Of a stretch of DNA of 30,554 nucleotides, positions 21,519 to 30,554 are shown one piece after another. The stretch is taken from assembly GCA_011049495.1 (NCBI GenBank), contig DSBF01000034.1:1-30554 (forward strand). Reading direction: 5' to 3'. The notes under the pieces are model-generated. The model ran no database searches. It was not told the DNA's origin and was given only the letters and a program-made list of their open reading frames with translations. Position 1 is the stretch's first letter, and each line of letters opens with the position of its first letter. The translations under genes were made by a program, and so were the position numbers. The stretch is from Ignavibacteria bacterium (GTDB taxonomy: Bacteria > Bacteroidota > Ignavibacteria > Ignavibacteriales > Melioribacteraceae).

Positions 21519-23621
21519 TTATACTGATGCTGCTGATTTTTTTGATCCGGTTTTTTCAGAAATCTCATCTGAAATTGATTTAGGAACTTCAGAATAATGA
21601 GAAAATTCCATTGAATATATTGCTCGACCTTGAGTCATCGATCTCAAGGTTGTTGCATACCCAAACATTTCTGCCAAAGGAACCAACCCGCGAATAACTT
21701 GTGCATCTTTTCTTGCTGAAAAACCTTCTATTTTTCCTCTTCTACTGTTTAGGTCTCCCATCACATCGCCTAAATACTCTTCAGGGGTAATTACCTCAAC
21801 CCTCATCATTGGCTCTAATAAAATAGGACTTGCTTTTCGCGCAGCATCTTTAAAAGCCATTGACCCGGCAACTTTAAATGACATTTCATCAGAATCAACA
21901 TCGTGATACGAACCATCAAACAATTTAATTTTAACGTCAACAACAGGATAACCCGCAATAACACCATTTCTCATAGCTTCTTGAATACCATTTGAAACCG
22001 CAGGGATATACTCTTTAGGCACAGACCCACCAACTATAGCATTTTCAAATTCATAACCTTTACCAGGTTCGTTAGGTGAAACTTCTATCCAAACATGACC
22101 AAATTTACCACGACCACCACTTTGCTTAACAAATTTTCCTTCTTGTTGAACAGACTTTGAAATAGTTTCTCGATAAGCAACCTGAGGTTTACCAACATTT
22201 GCCTCAACTTTAAATTCTCTTTTCATTCGATCTACAAGAATCTCCAAGTGAAGTTCGCCCATACCGCTAATCAAAGTTTGTCCGGTTTCACTATCAACTT
22301 TTACTTTGAATGTCGGGTCTTCATCAGATAATTTTGCTAATGCATCAGACAATTTATCTTGATCTGCTTTTGTTTTTGGTTCGATGGCAATCTCAATAAC
22401 CGGCAACGGGAAGTCCATTTTCTCTAAAACAATTGAATCTTTTTCTTCGCAAAGTGTATCGCCTGTTTTTGTGAATTTTAGACCGACAATCGCAGCAATA
22501 TCACCGGCTCTTAAATAATCTCGATCGGTTCTTGAGTTGGCATGCATTTCTAAAATTCGCCCAACTCTTTCTTTTTTATCAGAAATAGAATTATAAACAT
22601 ATGAGCCTGCATCTAATCTACCACTATAAACTCTAATGAAAGTAACCTTCCCAACAAAAGGATCGGTCATTATTTTAAAAGCTAAAGCAGAAAATTTAGC
22701 ATCTTCATCAGGTCTAACTAAAACTTTATCATCCTTATCAACATGATGAGCATAAATTTCTCCAACATCCTTGGGTGAAGGCAGGAAGTCAACGACTGCA
22801 TCAAGGAGTTTTTGAACACCTTTATTTTTGAAAGAAGAACCGCAAAGTACGGGTACAATTTTGTTAAGAATTGTAGCTTCGCGTAAAACTTTTTTAACTT
22901 CTGCCGAGGATAATTCTTCTCCATCTAAATATTTAACTAAAAGGGTATCGTCAATCTCAGAAACTGCTTCCAGCATTTGTGTTCTATATTTACTAGCAAG
23001 CGGCAGCAGATCATTAGGAATTTCTACATCTTCAAAAGTCGAACCGAAATTTTCTTCTTGATACATTCTAGCGGTCATTGTCATTAAATCTATAACACCG
23101 GTAAAAAGATCACCTTCGCCTATCGGCAAAGTTATCGGGACTGCATTGGCTCCAAGTCTTTCTTTCATCATTTGTATAACGTTATAATAATCAGCACCAA
23201 CTCGATCCATCTTATTCACGAATGCAATTCTTGGGACATTATATTTATCTGCTTGTCTCCAAACAGTTTCAGACTGTGGTTCAACACCCCCAACCGCACA
23301 GAAAAGAGCAACTGCTCCATCTAATACTCTTAGTGATCTTTCAACTTCTACTGTAAAATCAACGTGACCGGGAGTATCAATAATATTTATTTGATGATCT
23401 GCCCAATGGCATGAAGTTGCAGCAGAAGTAATGGTAATACCACGTTCTTTTTCTTGCTCCATCCAATCCATTGTTGCAGCGCCATCATGTACTTCACCCA
23501 TTCGATGCAATCTACCCGTGTAGAACAAAATTCTTTCGGTAGTAGTAGTTTTACCGGCATCGATATGAGCCATAATACCTATATTTCTTAATTTCGTTAT
23601 GTCGACTCTTTTTTCTGACAT
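21519..23621 (-). CDS. fusA: Elongation factor G
   Basis: A 700-residue EF-G, the GTPase that drives translocation on the ribosome. G1 is AHIDAGKTT (18-26), G3 is DTPGH (82-86) and G4 is NKMD (136-139). Domain IV is recognised by QSGGRGKFGHVWIEVSPNEP and the final domain by RRGKIEGFSARKDAQVIRGL and MFGYATTLRSMTQGRA. Full length, so this is the canonical translocase rather than a shortened paralogue. Between rpsG and tuf, as in the str operon. Confidence 0.99.
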   Translation of the reverse strand: MSEKRVDITKLRNIGIMAHIDAGKTTTTERILFYTGRLHRMGEVHDGAATMDWMEQEKERGITITSAATSCHWADHQINIIDTPGHVDFTVEVERSLRVLDGAVALFCAVGGVEPQSETVWRQADKYNVPRIAFVNKMDRVGADYYNVIQMMKERLGANAVPITLPIGEGDLFTGVIDLMTMTARMYQEENFGSTFEDVEIPNDLLPLASKYRTQMLEAVSEIDDTLLVKYLDGEELSSAEVKKVLREATILNKIVPVLCGSSFKNKGVQKLLDAVVDFLPSPKDVGEIYAHHVDKDDKVLVRPDEDAKFSALAFKIMTDPFVGKVTFIRVYSGRLDAGSYVYNSISDKKERVGRILEMHANSRTDRDYLRAGDIAAIVGLKFTKTGDTLCEEKDSIVLEKMDFPLPVIEIAIEPKTKADQDKLSDALAKLSDEDPTFKVKVDSETGQTLISGMGELHLEILVDRMKREFKVEANVGKPQVAYRETISKSVQQEGKFVKQSGGRGKFGHVWIEVSPNEPGKGYEFENAIVGGSVPKEYIPAVSNGIQEAMRNGVIAGYPVVDVKIKLFDGSYHDVDSDEMSFKVAGSMAFKDAARKASPILLEPMMRVEVITPEEYLGDVMGDLNSRRGKIEGFSARKDAQVIRGLVPLAEMFGYATTLRSMTQGRAIYSMEFSHYSEVPKSISDEISEKTGSKKSAASV

Positions 23622-23647
23622 TTTAACTTCTTAGAACCTTTCTATTG

Positions 23648-24115
23648 TTACCACTTAAAATGAGCAAAAGCTTTATTCGCTTCAGCCATTCTATGTGTAT
23701 CTTCTTTTTTCTTAACTGAAGAACCTTCACCTTGTGAAGCAGCAATTAATTCTGCGGCTAATTTCAGAGCCATTGATTTATCTTTTCTGTCTCTCGAATA
23801 ATTCCTTATCCATCTCATAGCAAGAGAAGTTCTTCTTTGAGGTCGAACTTCCATCGGCACTTGATAAGTAGCACCGCCAACTCTCCTGCTTCGAACCTCA
23901 ACCATAGGCGAAACATTCTGAATCGCTTTTTGGAAAACTTCCAATGCTGGTTTTTTGGTTCTTTGTTCGATTATTTCAAAGCTATCATAAACCATATTCC
24001 GCGTAACCGATTTTTTACCATCAAGCATCATATAGTTAATAAACTTCGAAACCAAAATATCGTTGAATTTTGGATCGGGTTTTACAAATCTTTTTTCAGC
24101 TCTTCTTTTTCTCAT
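23648..24115 (-). CDS. rpsG: 30S ribosomal protein S7
   Basis: A 155-residue uS7, which starts assembly of the small-subunit head. It shows DGKKSVTRNMVYDSFEII and the conserved VEVRSRRVGGATYQVPMEV segment, ending with HRMAEANKAFAHFKW. In E. coli S7 represses the str operon by binding between rpsL and rpsG; the gap here is only 8 nt, too short for the E. coli-type site. Confidence 0.98.
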   Translation of the reverse strand: MRKRRAEKRFVKPDPKFNDILVSKFINYMMLDGKKSVTRNMVYDSFEIIEQRTKKPALEVFQKAIQNVSPMVEVRSRRVGGATYQVPMEVRPQRRTSLAMRWIRNYSRDRKDKSMALKLAAELIAASQGEGSSVKKKEDTHRMAEANKAFAHFKW

Positions 24116-24123
24116 ATCTCAAA

Positions 24124-24501
24124 TTATTTTGCTTTTGGTTTTTTAGTACCGTATTTAGAACGACCTTGTTTTCTATCTTCAACACCACTTGTATCAAGAG
24201 TACCACGAAGAATATGGTAACGAACTCCTGGTAAATCCTTTACTCTTCCGCCTCTAATTAAAACAATAGAGTGTTCTTGAAGGTTATGTCCTTCACCTGG
24301 AATATAAGCAGTAACCTCAATTTGATTTGTCAATCTTACTCTGGCAACTTTACGCAAAGCCGAATTAGGTTTTTTGGGAGTTGTAGTATAAACCCTGGTA
24401 CATACACCTCTTTTTTGGGGGCAATTTTGCAAAGCCGGAGCTTTACTTTTTACCTTAACCTCTTTTCTCCCTTTTCTAATCAACTGACTTATTGTCGGCA
24501 C
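24124..24501 (-). CDS. rpsL: 30S ribosomal protein S12
   Basis: A 125-residue uS12 of the decoding centre. It contains CPQKRGVCTRVYTTTPKKPN and GGRVKDLPGVRYH. The positions linked to streptomycin resistance are wild type (Lys43 and Lys88), and Asp89, the residue methylthiolated in E. coli, is present. Start is GTG at 24499-24501 with GGAGG 8 nt upstream. First gene of the str group, 117 nt after rpoC, behind a promoter candidate. Confidence 0.98.
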   Translation of the reverse strand: MPTISQLIRKGRKEVKVKSKAPALQNCPQKRGVCTRVYTTTPKKPNSALRKVARVRLTNQIEVTAYIPGEGHNLQEHSIVLIRGGRVKDLPGVRYHILRGTLDTSGVEDRKQGRSKYGTKKPKAK

Positions 24502-24551
24502 TTATTTTCCTCCAAAATTTTGGGTCGTTTCGTATAAAAAAACAGACTCAA

Positions 24552-24580
24552 AATTTACCATTATTTTAATTTATTGTCAA
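24552..24580 (-). promoter_or_regulatory. Putative sigma-70 promoter for the str group (rpsL onward)
   Basis: On the minus strand a perfect TTGACA is followed by a 17-nt spacer and TAAATT (4 of 6 to the -10 consensus). It lies in the 117-nt gap between rpoC and rpsL, about 50 nt before the rpsL GTG. The surrounding sequence is very AT-rich, which raises the chance of such matches, but spacing and location are right. Confidence 0.58.
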
Positions 24581-24606
24581 TATTCGCTACTTAAATATAA
24601 TTCGAA

Positions 24607-24630
24607 GAACCTAAGTAATTACTTAGATTC
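24607..24630 (-). terminator. Stem-loop spanning the rpoC stop codon, possible weak terminator
   Basis: A 10-bp stem (GAATCTAAGT with ACTTAGGTTC, one T-G pair) closes an AATT loop; the rpoC TAA lies in it. The bases after it are T-rich but broken (TTCGAATTATATTT), so termination would be inefficient. It may instead mark the 3' end of rpoBC mRNA or do nothing. Confidence 0.35.
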
Positions 24631-27600
24631 TTCTATTTTTTCTTTAGTTTCTTCAACCGCTTCAATTTCGGGTTCATCGCCCACCACAATAAGTTTCTTG
24701 TATTTCTTAAGCCCGGTACCTGCCGGTATTAAATGACCCATAACAACATTTTCTTTTAAACCAATAAGTGTATCTTCTTTTGCTGTGATGGCAGCATTGG
24801 TTAATACTTTTGTTGTTTCTTGGAATGATGCGGCAGATATCCAACTTTCTGTTGAAAGTGCAGCTTGAGTAATTCCTAATAGAATATTATCAAAGGTTGC
24901 AGGATCGGCATCACGAACTTCAAGCGGAGCCTTGTCTTTCTTTTTCAGATCTGCATTTATCTCACGAACTTTTGCTTTTGTAATCAATTGACCGGTTTTC
25001 AATTTAGAATCTCCGGGTTCAACAACAAAGACCAAATGCTGAACTGTTTCATTTTCTTCATTGAACTTAACTCTATCAACAAGATCCTCATCAATAAAGG
25101 AGGTATCGCCGGAAGAAATGACGCGAAGTTTCTGTAGCATTTGTTTTACTATAACTTCAATGTGTTTATCATTTATCTTAACACCTTGTAATCGATATAC
25201 ATCTTGAATTTCGTTTACAAGATACTCTTGAACCGCATTAGTTCCTTTAATTTTAAGAATATCATGAGGATCAATCGGTCCATCGGTTATCTTTTCACCT
25301 GCCGGAATTTCATCTCCTTCTTGAACAAGAATGTGTTTTCCGTAAGGGACATTGTAAACCTTCTGAATCGATCCATCCAAAGAATCAACAATTATTTCTC
25401 GTGATCCTTTTTTCTTGGCTCCGAATTTAACTATACCCTCAATTTCAGAAACAACTGCAGGATCGTGAGGACTTCGAGCTTCAAACAATTCGGTTACTCT
25501 CGGAAGACCGCCGGTTATATCTCGTGTCTTCGAAGCTGATTTAGAAATCTTAGCCAAAATAGTACCAGCCTGAACTTTCTCTCCTTCATCAACAGATAAA
25601 TATGCCTTTGTCGGAAGGTTGAATACTTTTTGTTCACCACTGTCGGTTGTAATAACAATACTTGGTGTTAACGTTTTATCTTTAGATTCGGTAACAACTT
25701 TCTGAACGTGACCGGTTTGTTCATCTGCAACTTGCTGAATTGTTACGTTATCAATTAAATCAACAAATGATATGACCCCGGCTGAGTCGGTTAGTATTAA
25801 GGAATTGTAAGGATCGTGGTTATAAAGTGCTTGACCTTTTTTAACTTTTTGTCCGTCTTCAACCATAAGTTCGGCACCATAAGGAATATCGAACTTTTTA
25901 ATTTGTCTCATATCATCATCTAAAATTCCAATTGAGCCACGGCGACCAATAACAACTTTAACTTTTCCGAAGAAGTCGGTTTTTTCGGCATAATTAATTC
26001 GGTCAAATTTAACTTGACCGGAAATGTTAGTTTCAACTTGAGATTGTGAAGCAATACGAGAGGAAGTTCCACCTAAGTGGAATGTTCTTAATGTAAGCTG
26101 AGTTCCGGGTTCACCGATTGACTGAGCCGCAATAATTCCGACAGCTTCACCAATTTCTACTAAGTGACCTGTAGTAAGGTTACGACCATAACATTTAGAA
26201 CAAACGCCTCTTTTGGATTCGCAAGTAAGTACAGTTCTGATGTATACTGAATCAATATTGGAATCATCTATTCGTTCAGCAATTTCTTCTGTAATCATTT
26301 CTCCAGCTTCAATTATCAAATCATCTGTGCGGGGGTCATAAATATCTTCTTGTGCAACACGACCGATGATTCTTTCTGCAAGCGGTTCTCTTTCCAATTC
26401 AATATCTTTGAGGGCGGATATGTAAACACCTCTAATAGTTCCGCAATCAACCTCTGAAACAATCACATCCTGAGCAACGTCGCATAATCTTCTGGTTAAA
26501 TAACCAGCATCGGCTGTTTTCAACGCAGTATCAGCAAGACCTTTACGTGCACCGTGTGTTGAAATAAAGTATTCAAGCACCGATAAACCTTCCTTAAAGT
26601 TAGCGACAATCGGGTTCTCAATAATTTCGCCTGATTGACCAGTTAAACTTTTTTGAGGTTTCATCATAAGACCTCTCATGCCTGCAAGCTGCCTAACCTG
26701 CTCTTGAGAACCTCTTGCACCTGAGTCAACCATCATATGCACTGAGTTAAAACCACCTTGGTCGGTTCTAATTTTATCCATTAATGATTTAGCAACGTTA
26801 TTTGTGGTATGTGTCCAAACGTCAATAATCTTATTATACCTTTCGGCATCGGTAATCAATCCTTGCTCATGCTCATTTAAAATCTGGCTAACTTTAGCAT
26901 TTGAATCAGTAATTAATTTTTTCTTTTCTTCTGGTATAATCATATCGCTGTAGCTGATAGAGATACCAGCTGCAGTTGAATATCTATAACCGAGTTCTTT
27001 TAAATCATCCAGGAATTTAGCAGTCTTTTCGTTCCCGATTTTTATAAACATATTATAAATGAATCCACTGAATATCTTTTTAACAAGAAGCTCATTAAAG
27101 AAGCCCATTTCTTCGGGGACAATTTCATTAAATATAACTCTACCAACAGTTGTTTCAATAAATTCATTTTTGATCTTTACTTTAATCTTTGCATGAAGTT
27201 CTAAAACTTTAGTATTATAGGCAATCATAACTTCTTCCGGATTACTAAAGATCATTCCTTCTCCTTTAGCGCCTGCTTTAGTCTTGGTTAGATAGTAACA
27301 ACCAAGAACTATATCTTGAGTAGGAACAACAATTGGAGAACCATTCTGAGGAGATAATATATTGTGACTTGAAAGCATTAAAAGAGATGCTTCCAACTGC
27401 GCCTCATAAGATAAAGGCACGTGCACAGCCATTTGGTCACCGTCAAAGTCAGCGTTGAACGCAGTACAAACCATTGGATGCAACTGAATAGCTTTACCGT
27501 CGATTAAGATTGGTTGAAAAGCTTGTATACCTAGTCTATGCAATGTTGGTGCACGGTTAAGCAGAACCGGATGACCATCGATTAATTTTTCAAGTATATC

Positions 27601-28860
27601 CCAAATTACAGGATCTTTTCTATCAACTGCTTTACGAGAACTTTTTACAGTTTTGTAATGTCCTCTTTCAATCAATTTACGAATTATAAACGGCTTGAAA
27701 AGTTCAACAGCCATGTCCTTCGGCAAACCGCATTGATGCAGTTTCAATTCGGGACCAACAACAATTACAGAACGACCCGAATAATCAACACGTTTACCGA
27801 GCAAGTTTTGACGGAAACGACCCTGCTTACCTTTAAGCATATCGCTTAAAGATTTCAATGGTCTGTTACCATCACTTCTTACCGCACTTGTTCTTCTGGA
27901 ATTATCAAAAAGTGCATCGACAGATTCTTGAAGCATTCTTTTTTCGTTACGTAAGATTACTTCAGGAGCTTTAATGTCAATTAATCTTTTTAATCTGTTG
28001 TTGCGGATAATTACTCTTCTGTAAAGATCATTAAGATCGGATGTAGCAAATCTTCCACCTTCAAGCGGAACAAGAGGTCTTAGTTCAGGTGGAATGACAG
28101 GTACAACACTCTGTACCATCCACTCAGGTTTATTAGGAACTTTACCTTCTCGCTCTCTGAAAGCTTCCAAAACACGAAGTCTTTTTAGAAGATCATTTCT
28201 TTTTTGCTGTGAAGTTTCTTCTTTAAGTTGAGCTTTCAATTCCAAAAATGTTTGTTCAACATTGGTAGCTTTTAAAAGAATTTTGACAGCTTCACCACCA
28301 ATTTTTGCAATGAACTTCTTCGGATCATCATTTTCTAATGAATCATTTTCATGAGGAAGCGAACTAAGAATTTCGAAATATTGATCTTCCGAAATTAAGT
28401 CTAAAAAATTAAGTCCGGTTGGACCGGGATTAATTACAACATAGGATTCGTAGTAAATTATTTTTTCTAATTCTTTAGTAGTAAGCCCTATAATGTTACC
28501 AATTTTGGACGGAAGAGCTTTAAAGAACCAGATATGAACAACCGGAACTGCAAGTGCGATATGCCCCATTCGCTCTCTACGCACAGCTTTTAAAGTAACT
28601 TCAACACCGCATCTATCGCAAACAATTCCTTTATATCTAATACCTTTATATTTTCCGCATGCACATTCCCAATCTTTCACCGGACCGAAAATCTTCTCAC
28701 AAAACAAACCATCTTTTTCTGGTCTAAAAGAACGATAATTAATAGTTTCCGGTTTAGTAACTTCACCGTGTGATCTTGACAAAATATCATCAGGACTAGC
28801 TAAACTAATTGTCAATTGGTTAATGTGTTTAATTTTATGTTCTTGAGCTTTAAATCTCAT
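24619..28860 (-). CDS. rpoC: DNA-directed RNA polymerase subunit beta'
   Basis: A 1413-residue beta' subunit, which carries the catalytic Mg-binding loop NADFDGDQ (Asp471, Asp473, Asp475). The N-terminal zinc finger has Cys66, Cys68, Cys81 and Cys84; the second zinc site has Cys806, Cys880, Cys887 and Cys890. The bridge helix and trigger loop are present (QSIGEPGTQLTLRTFHLGG, then KTRDITGGLPRVTELFEAR), but about 175 residues (roughly 936-1110) are inserted within the trigger loop, a lineage-type insertion like SI3. A short acidic C-terminal tail ends the protein. It follows rpoB by 23 nt. Confidence 0.99.
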   Translation of the reverse strand: MRFKAQEHKIKHINQLTISLASPDDILSRSHGEVTKPETINYRSFRPEKDGLFCEKIFGPVKDWECACGKYKGIRYKGIVCDRCGVEVTLKAVRRERMGHIALAVPVVHIWFFKALPSKIGNIIGLTTKELEKIIYYESYVVINPGPTGLNFLDLISEDQYFEILSSLPHENDSLENDDPKKFIAKIGGEAVKILLKATNVEQTFLELKAQLKEETSQQKRNDLLKRLRVLEAFREREGKVPNKPEWMVQSVVPVIPPELRPLVPLEGGRFATSDLNDLYRRVIIRNNRLKRLIDIKAPEVILRNEKRMLQESVDALFDNSRRTSAVRSDGNRPLKSLSDMLKGKQGRFRQNLLGKRVDYSGRSVIVVGPELKLHQCGLPKDMAVELFKPFIIRKLIERGHYKTVKSSRKAVDRKDPVIWDILEKLIDGHPVLLNRAPTLHRLGIQAFQPILIDGKAIQLHPMVCTAFNADFDGDQMAVHVPLSYEAQLEASLLMLSSHNILSPQNGSPIVVPTQDIVLGCYYLTKTKAGAKGEGMIFSNPEEVMIAYNTKVLELHAKIKVKIKNEFIETTVGRVIFNEIVPEEMGFFNELLVKKIFSGFIYNMFIKIGNEKTAKFLDDLKELGYRYSTAAGISISYSDMIIPEEKKKLITDSNAKVSQILNEHEQGLITDAERYNKIIDVWTHTTNNVAKSLMDKIRTDQGGFNSVHMMVDSGARGSQEQVRQLAGMRGLMMKPQKSLTGQSGEIIENPIVANFKEGLSVLEYFISTHGARKGLADTALKTADAGYLTRRLCDVAQDVIVSEVDCGTIRGVYISALKDIELEREPLAERIIGRVAQEDIYDPRTDDLIIEAGEMITEEIAERIDDSNIDSVYIRTVLTCESKRGVCSKCYGRNLTTGHLVEIGEAVGIIAAQSIGEPGTQLTLRTFHLGGTSSRIASQSQVETNISGQVKFDRINYAEKTDFFGKVKVVIGRRGSIGILDDDMRQIKKFDIPYGAELMVEDGQKVKKGQALYNHDPYNSLILTDSAGVISFVDLIDNVTIQQVADEQTGHVQKVVTESKDKTLTPSIVITTDSGEQKVFNLPTKAYLSVDEGEKVQAGTILAKISKSASKTRDITGGLPRVTELFEARSPHDPAVVSEIEGIVKFGAKKKGSREIIVDSLDGSIQKVYNVPYGKHILVQEGDEIPAGEKITDGPIDPHDILKIKGTNAVQEYLVNEIQDVYRLQGVKINDKHIEVIVKQMLQKLRVISSGDTSFIDEDLVDRVKFNEENETVQHLVFVVEPGDSKLKTGQLITKAKVREINADLKKKDKAPLEVRDADPATFDNILLGITQAALSTESWISAASFQETTKVLTNAAITAKEDTLIGLKENVVMGHLIPAGTGLKKYKKLIVVGDEPEIEAVEETKEKIEESK

Positions 28861-28883
28861 GTGAATCTCCTAAAAAAGTTTAA

Positions 28884-30554
28884 CTAGTTAATTTTGATAT
28901 CCAGTGCTAATCCTTGCAATTCTTTTATCAGAACGCTAAAGGCTTCCGGTATATTAGGTTCCGGAAGATTTTCACCTTTAACGATTGCCTCATAAGTTTT
29001 TGCTCTACCTGTAACATCGTCACTTTTTACCGTTAAGATTTCCTGCAGAACATGAGCTGCACCGTATCCTTCAAGTGCCCAGACTTCCATTTCACCAAAC
29101 CTCTGACCGCCAAACTGAGCTTTACCGCCAAGAGGCTGTTGAGTAATAAGCGAATATGGCCCAATGGAACGAGCATGGATTTTATCGTCTATCATATGTC
29201 CTAGTTTCAACATATATATATAACCGCATGTAACTTTTTGATGGAATCTTTCACCGCTTCTTCCATCATGTAACCAGGTTTTACTTCCTTTATCCAATCC
29301 GGCTTTTTCCATCCATTCTTCAACTTCTTGAACAGATGCACTATCAAAAATCGGAGTTTCAAATTTCAGTCCAAGCTGCTGACCAACCCAGCCAAGCGCT
29401 GTTTCATAAAGCTGACCGAGATTCATACGGGAAGGAACACCAAGCGGGTTAAGAATAATATCTACCGGAGTTCCATCTTCGTGGAAAGGCATATCTTCGA
29501 CAGGAACAACTTTTGCCACAACACCCTTGTTTCCGTGACGACCAGCCATTTTATCACCAACTGTAATCTTACGTTTTTTAGCAACGTATACTTTAGCTAA
29601 TTGAACTATTCCCGGAGGAAGTTCATCACCCGACAGAATTTTCTGTTTTTCTCTCTTATATTCTTCTTCCATTTCAGACTTTAGGTAGAAGTAATTCTTA
29701 AATAGAGTTTTTACCATTTCATTGGTTTTTTTATTGTCGAACCAATCTTGTGTATAATCTAATTTAGTAACATCTTCAATGTTTGAGTAAGTATCTTCTG
29801 TGATAACAGTACCGCTTCTCAATACAACACTACCGTCAAGATCTCTGATTCCCGAAGTAGATTTCCCTTCGGAAATTTGAGTAAGTTTTTTAACTAACTT
29901 TTTGTAATGGGTTTCAACTTTACGACTATACTCATGCTCTAAAACATCAAGCTGCTTCTTTTCTATTTTCTTTGAATCAGCATCTTTTCTTTTTCTACTA
30001 AACAAGCGAGTTTTTATAACGACACCTTTCAATCCCGGAGGTGCTTTTAAGGAAGCGTCTTTAACATCACCGGCTTTATCACCAAAGATTGCCTTGAGAA
30101 GTTTTTCTTCAGGAGTCGGATCGGTTTCACCTTTGGGGGTAATTTTACCGATTAAAATATCACCTTCTTTAACTTCGGCACCTTCTCTGACAATACCATT
30201 TTCATCTAAGTCTTTTGTTGCTTCTTCACTTACATTAGGAATATCGCGTGTTAATTCTTCTTCACCTCTTTTTGTTTCTCTAACCTGTAATTCAAATTCT
30301 TCAATATGAATTGATGTGTAAACATCCTCGGAAACCAATCGTTCACTTAATACAATAGCATCTTCAAAGTTGTATCCGCGCCAAGGCATAAAGGCAACTG
30401 CTACGTTTTTACCGAGAGCTAATTCACCGTTTTCTGTTGCCGGTCCGTCAGCAATCACATCACCTTTTTTAATAATTTGACCAGTATTAACAATCGGTTT
30501 TTGGTTAAAACAAGTTTCTTGGTTAGTACCAGAAAACTTAATTAAATTGTACTC
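28884..30554 (-). CDS. rpoB: DNA-directed RNA polymerase subunit beta (C-terminal part, cut by window edge)
   Basis: The reading frame is open to the right edge and gives the last 556 residues of the beta subunit. The edge reads EYNLIKFSGTNQETCFNQKP, a conserved beta segment, and continues through KKGDVIADGPAT, GYNFEDAIVLSERLV, GRHGNKGVVAKV, DIILNPLGVPSRMNLGQ and the C-terminal GGKAQFGGQRFGEMEVWALE, which contacts beta'. The rifampicin-binding region lies outside the window. A GTG near 30458 is internal, not a start. It is upstream of rpoC in the usual order. Confidence 0.98.
   Translation of the reverse strand, partial: EYNLIKFSGTNQETCFNQKPIVNTGQIIKKGDVIADGPATENGELALGKNVAVAFMPWRGYNFEDAIVLSERLVSEDVYTSIHIEEFELQVRETKRGEEELTRDIPNVSEEATKDLDENGIVREGAEVKEGDILIGKITPKGETDPTPEEKLLKAIFGDKAGDVKDASLKAPPGLKGVVIKTRLFSRKRKDADSKKIEKKQLDVLEHEYSRKVETHYKKLVKKLTQISEGKSTSGIRDLDGSVVLRSGTVITEDTYSNIEDVTKLDYTQDWFDNKKTNEMVKTLFKNYFYLKSEMEEEYKREKQKILSGDELPPGIVQLAKVYVAKKRKITVGDKMAGRHGNKGVVAKVVPVEDMPFHEDGTPVDIILNPLGVPSRMNLGQLYETALGWVGQQLGLKFETPIFDSASVQEVEEWMEKAGLDKGSKTWLHDGRSGERFHQKVTCGYIYMLKLGHMIDDKIHARSIGPYSLITQQPLGGKAQFGGQRFGEMEVWALEGYGAAHVLQEILTVKSDDVTGRAKTYEAIVKGENLPEPNIPEAFSVLIKELQGLALDIKIN

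Noticed and set aside
23837..24220. 127-codon plus-strand frame opposite rpsG/rpsL
   Set aside because: Antisense to two conserved ribosomal genes, with no ribosome site and no recognisable protein pattern.
24124..24501. Possible streptomycin-resistance changes in S12
   Set aside because: Lys43 and Lys88 are the wild-type residues.
30456..30458. GTG as a possible start of a shorter rpoB-like gene
   Set aside because: The frame stays open with conserved beta-subunit sequence to the window edge, so this codon is internal.
1..30554. Search for CRISPR arrays, insertion sequences, prophage genes and direct repeats
   Set aside because: No regularly spaced repeats, transposase-like frames or phage genes were seen; gene-free gaps are all below 120 nt.

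Overview
This is an AT-rich bacterial chromosome segment with every recognisable gene on the minus strand, so transcription runs from the right end of the window to the left. It carries an unbroken chain of core transcription and translation genes, followed by a compact set of seven genes of mixed function that runs into the primary sigma factor.

The lineage looks like the Bacteroidota/Chlorobiota group, most plausibly Ignavibacteria or a close relative. Four things point that way: a RpoD N-terminus of the Bacteroidetes/Chlorobi type, tuf placed between fusA and rpsJ (as in Chlorobi; Bacteroidetes proper usually lack it there), a large insertion in the RpoC trigger loop, and clear Shine-Dalgarno sites plus TTGACA/TATAAT-like promoters, which Flavobacteria and Bacteroides mostly lack. 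This placement is inference from gene content and protein similarity as remembered, not from a search.

Layout from right to left: (1) rpoB (C-terminal part) and rpoC; (2) after a 117-nt gap with a good promoter candidate, the str group rpsL-rpsG-fusA-tuf; (3) after a 79-nt gap with an 11-bp perfect stem-loop, the S10 group rpsJ-rplC-rplD-rplW-rplB-rpsS-rplV-rpsC-rplP-rpmC-rpsQ; (4) the spc group rplN-rplX-rplE-rpsN-rpsH-rplF-rplR, a tRNA-Gln(TTG) gene, then rpsE-rpmD-rplO-secY-map-infA-rpmJ; (5) the alpha group rpsM-rpsK-rpsD-rpoA-rplQ, closed by a strong intrinsic terminator; (6) engB; (7) a promoter at the end of engB, followed by a membrane GAF-GAF-degenerate GGDEF protein, phosphopentomutase (deoB), an unrecognised 97-residue protein, a PIN-domain protein, two bacterial microcompartment vertex proteins (EutN/CcmL family) and rpoD, whose first 47 codons are at the left edge.

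The ribosomal part is ordinary apart from the tRNA inserted between rplR and rpsE, a long Lys/Glu-rich tail on L17 and a Lys-rich N-terminal extension on L5. The most interesting part is 1-4533. There seven genes sit with gaps of 10 nt or less, or overlap, so a degenerate signalling protein, a sugar-phosphate enzyme, a possible toxin-like pair, two shell vertex proteins and the housekeeping sigma factor probably share one transcript. No CRISPR array, insertion sequence, rRNA, or gene-free stretch above 300 bases is present; the longest gap is 117 nt.
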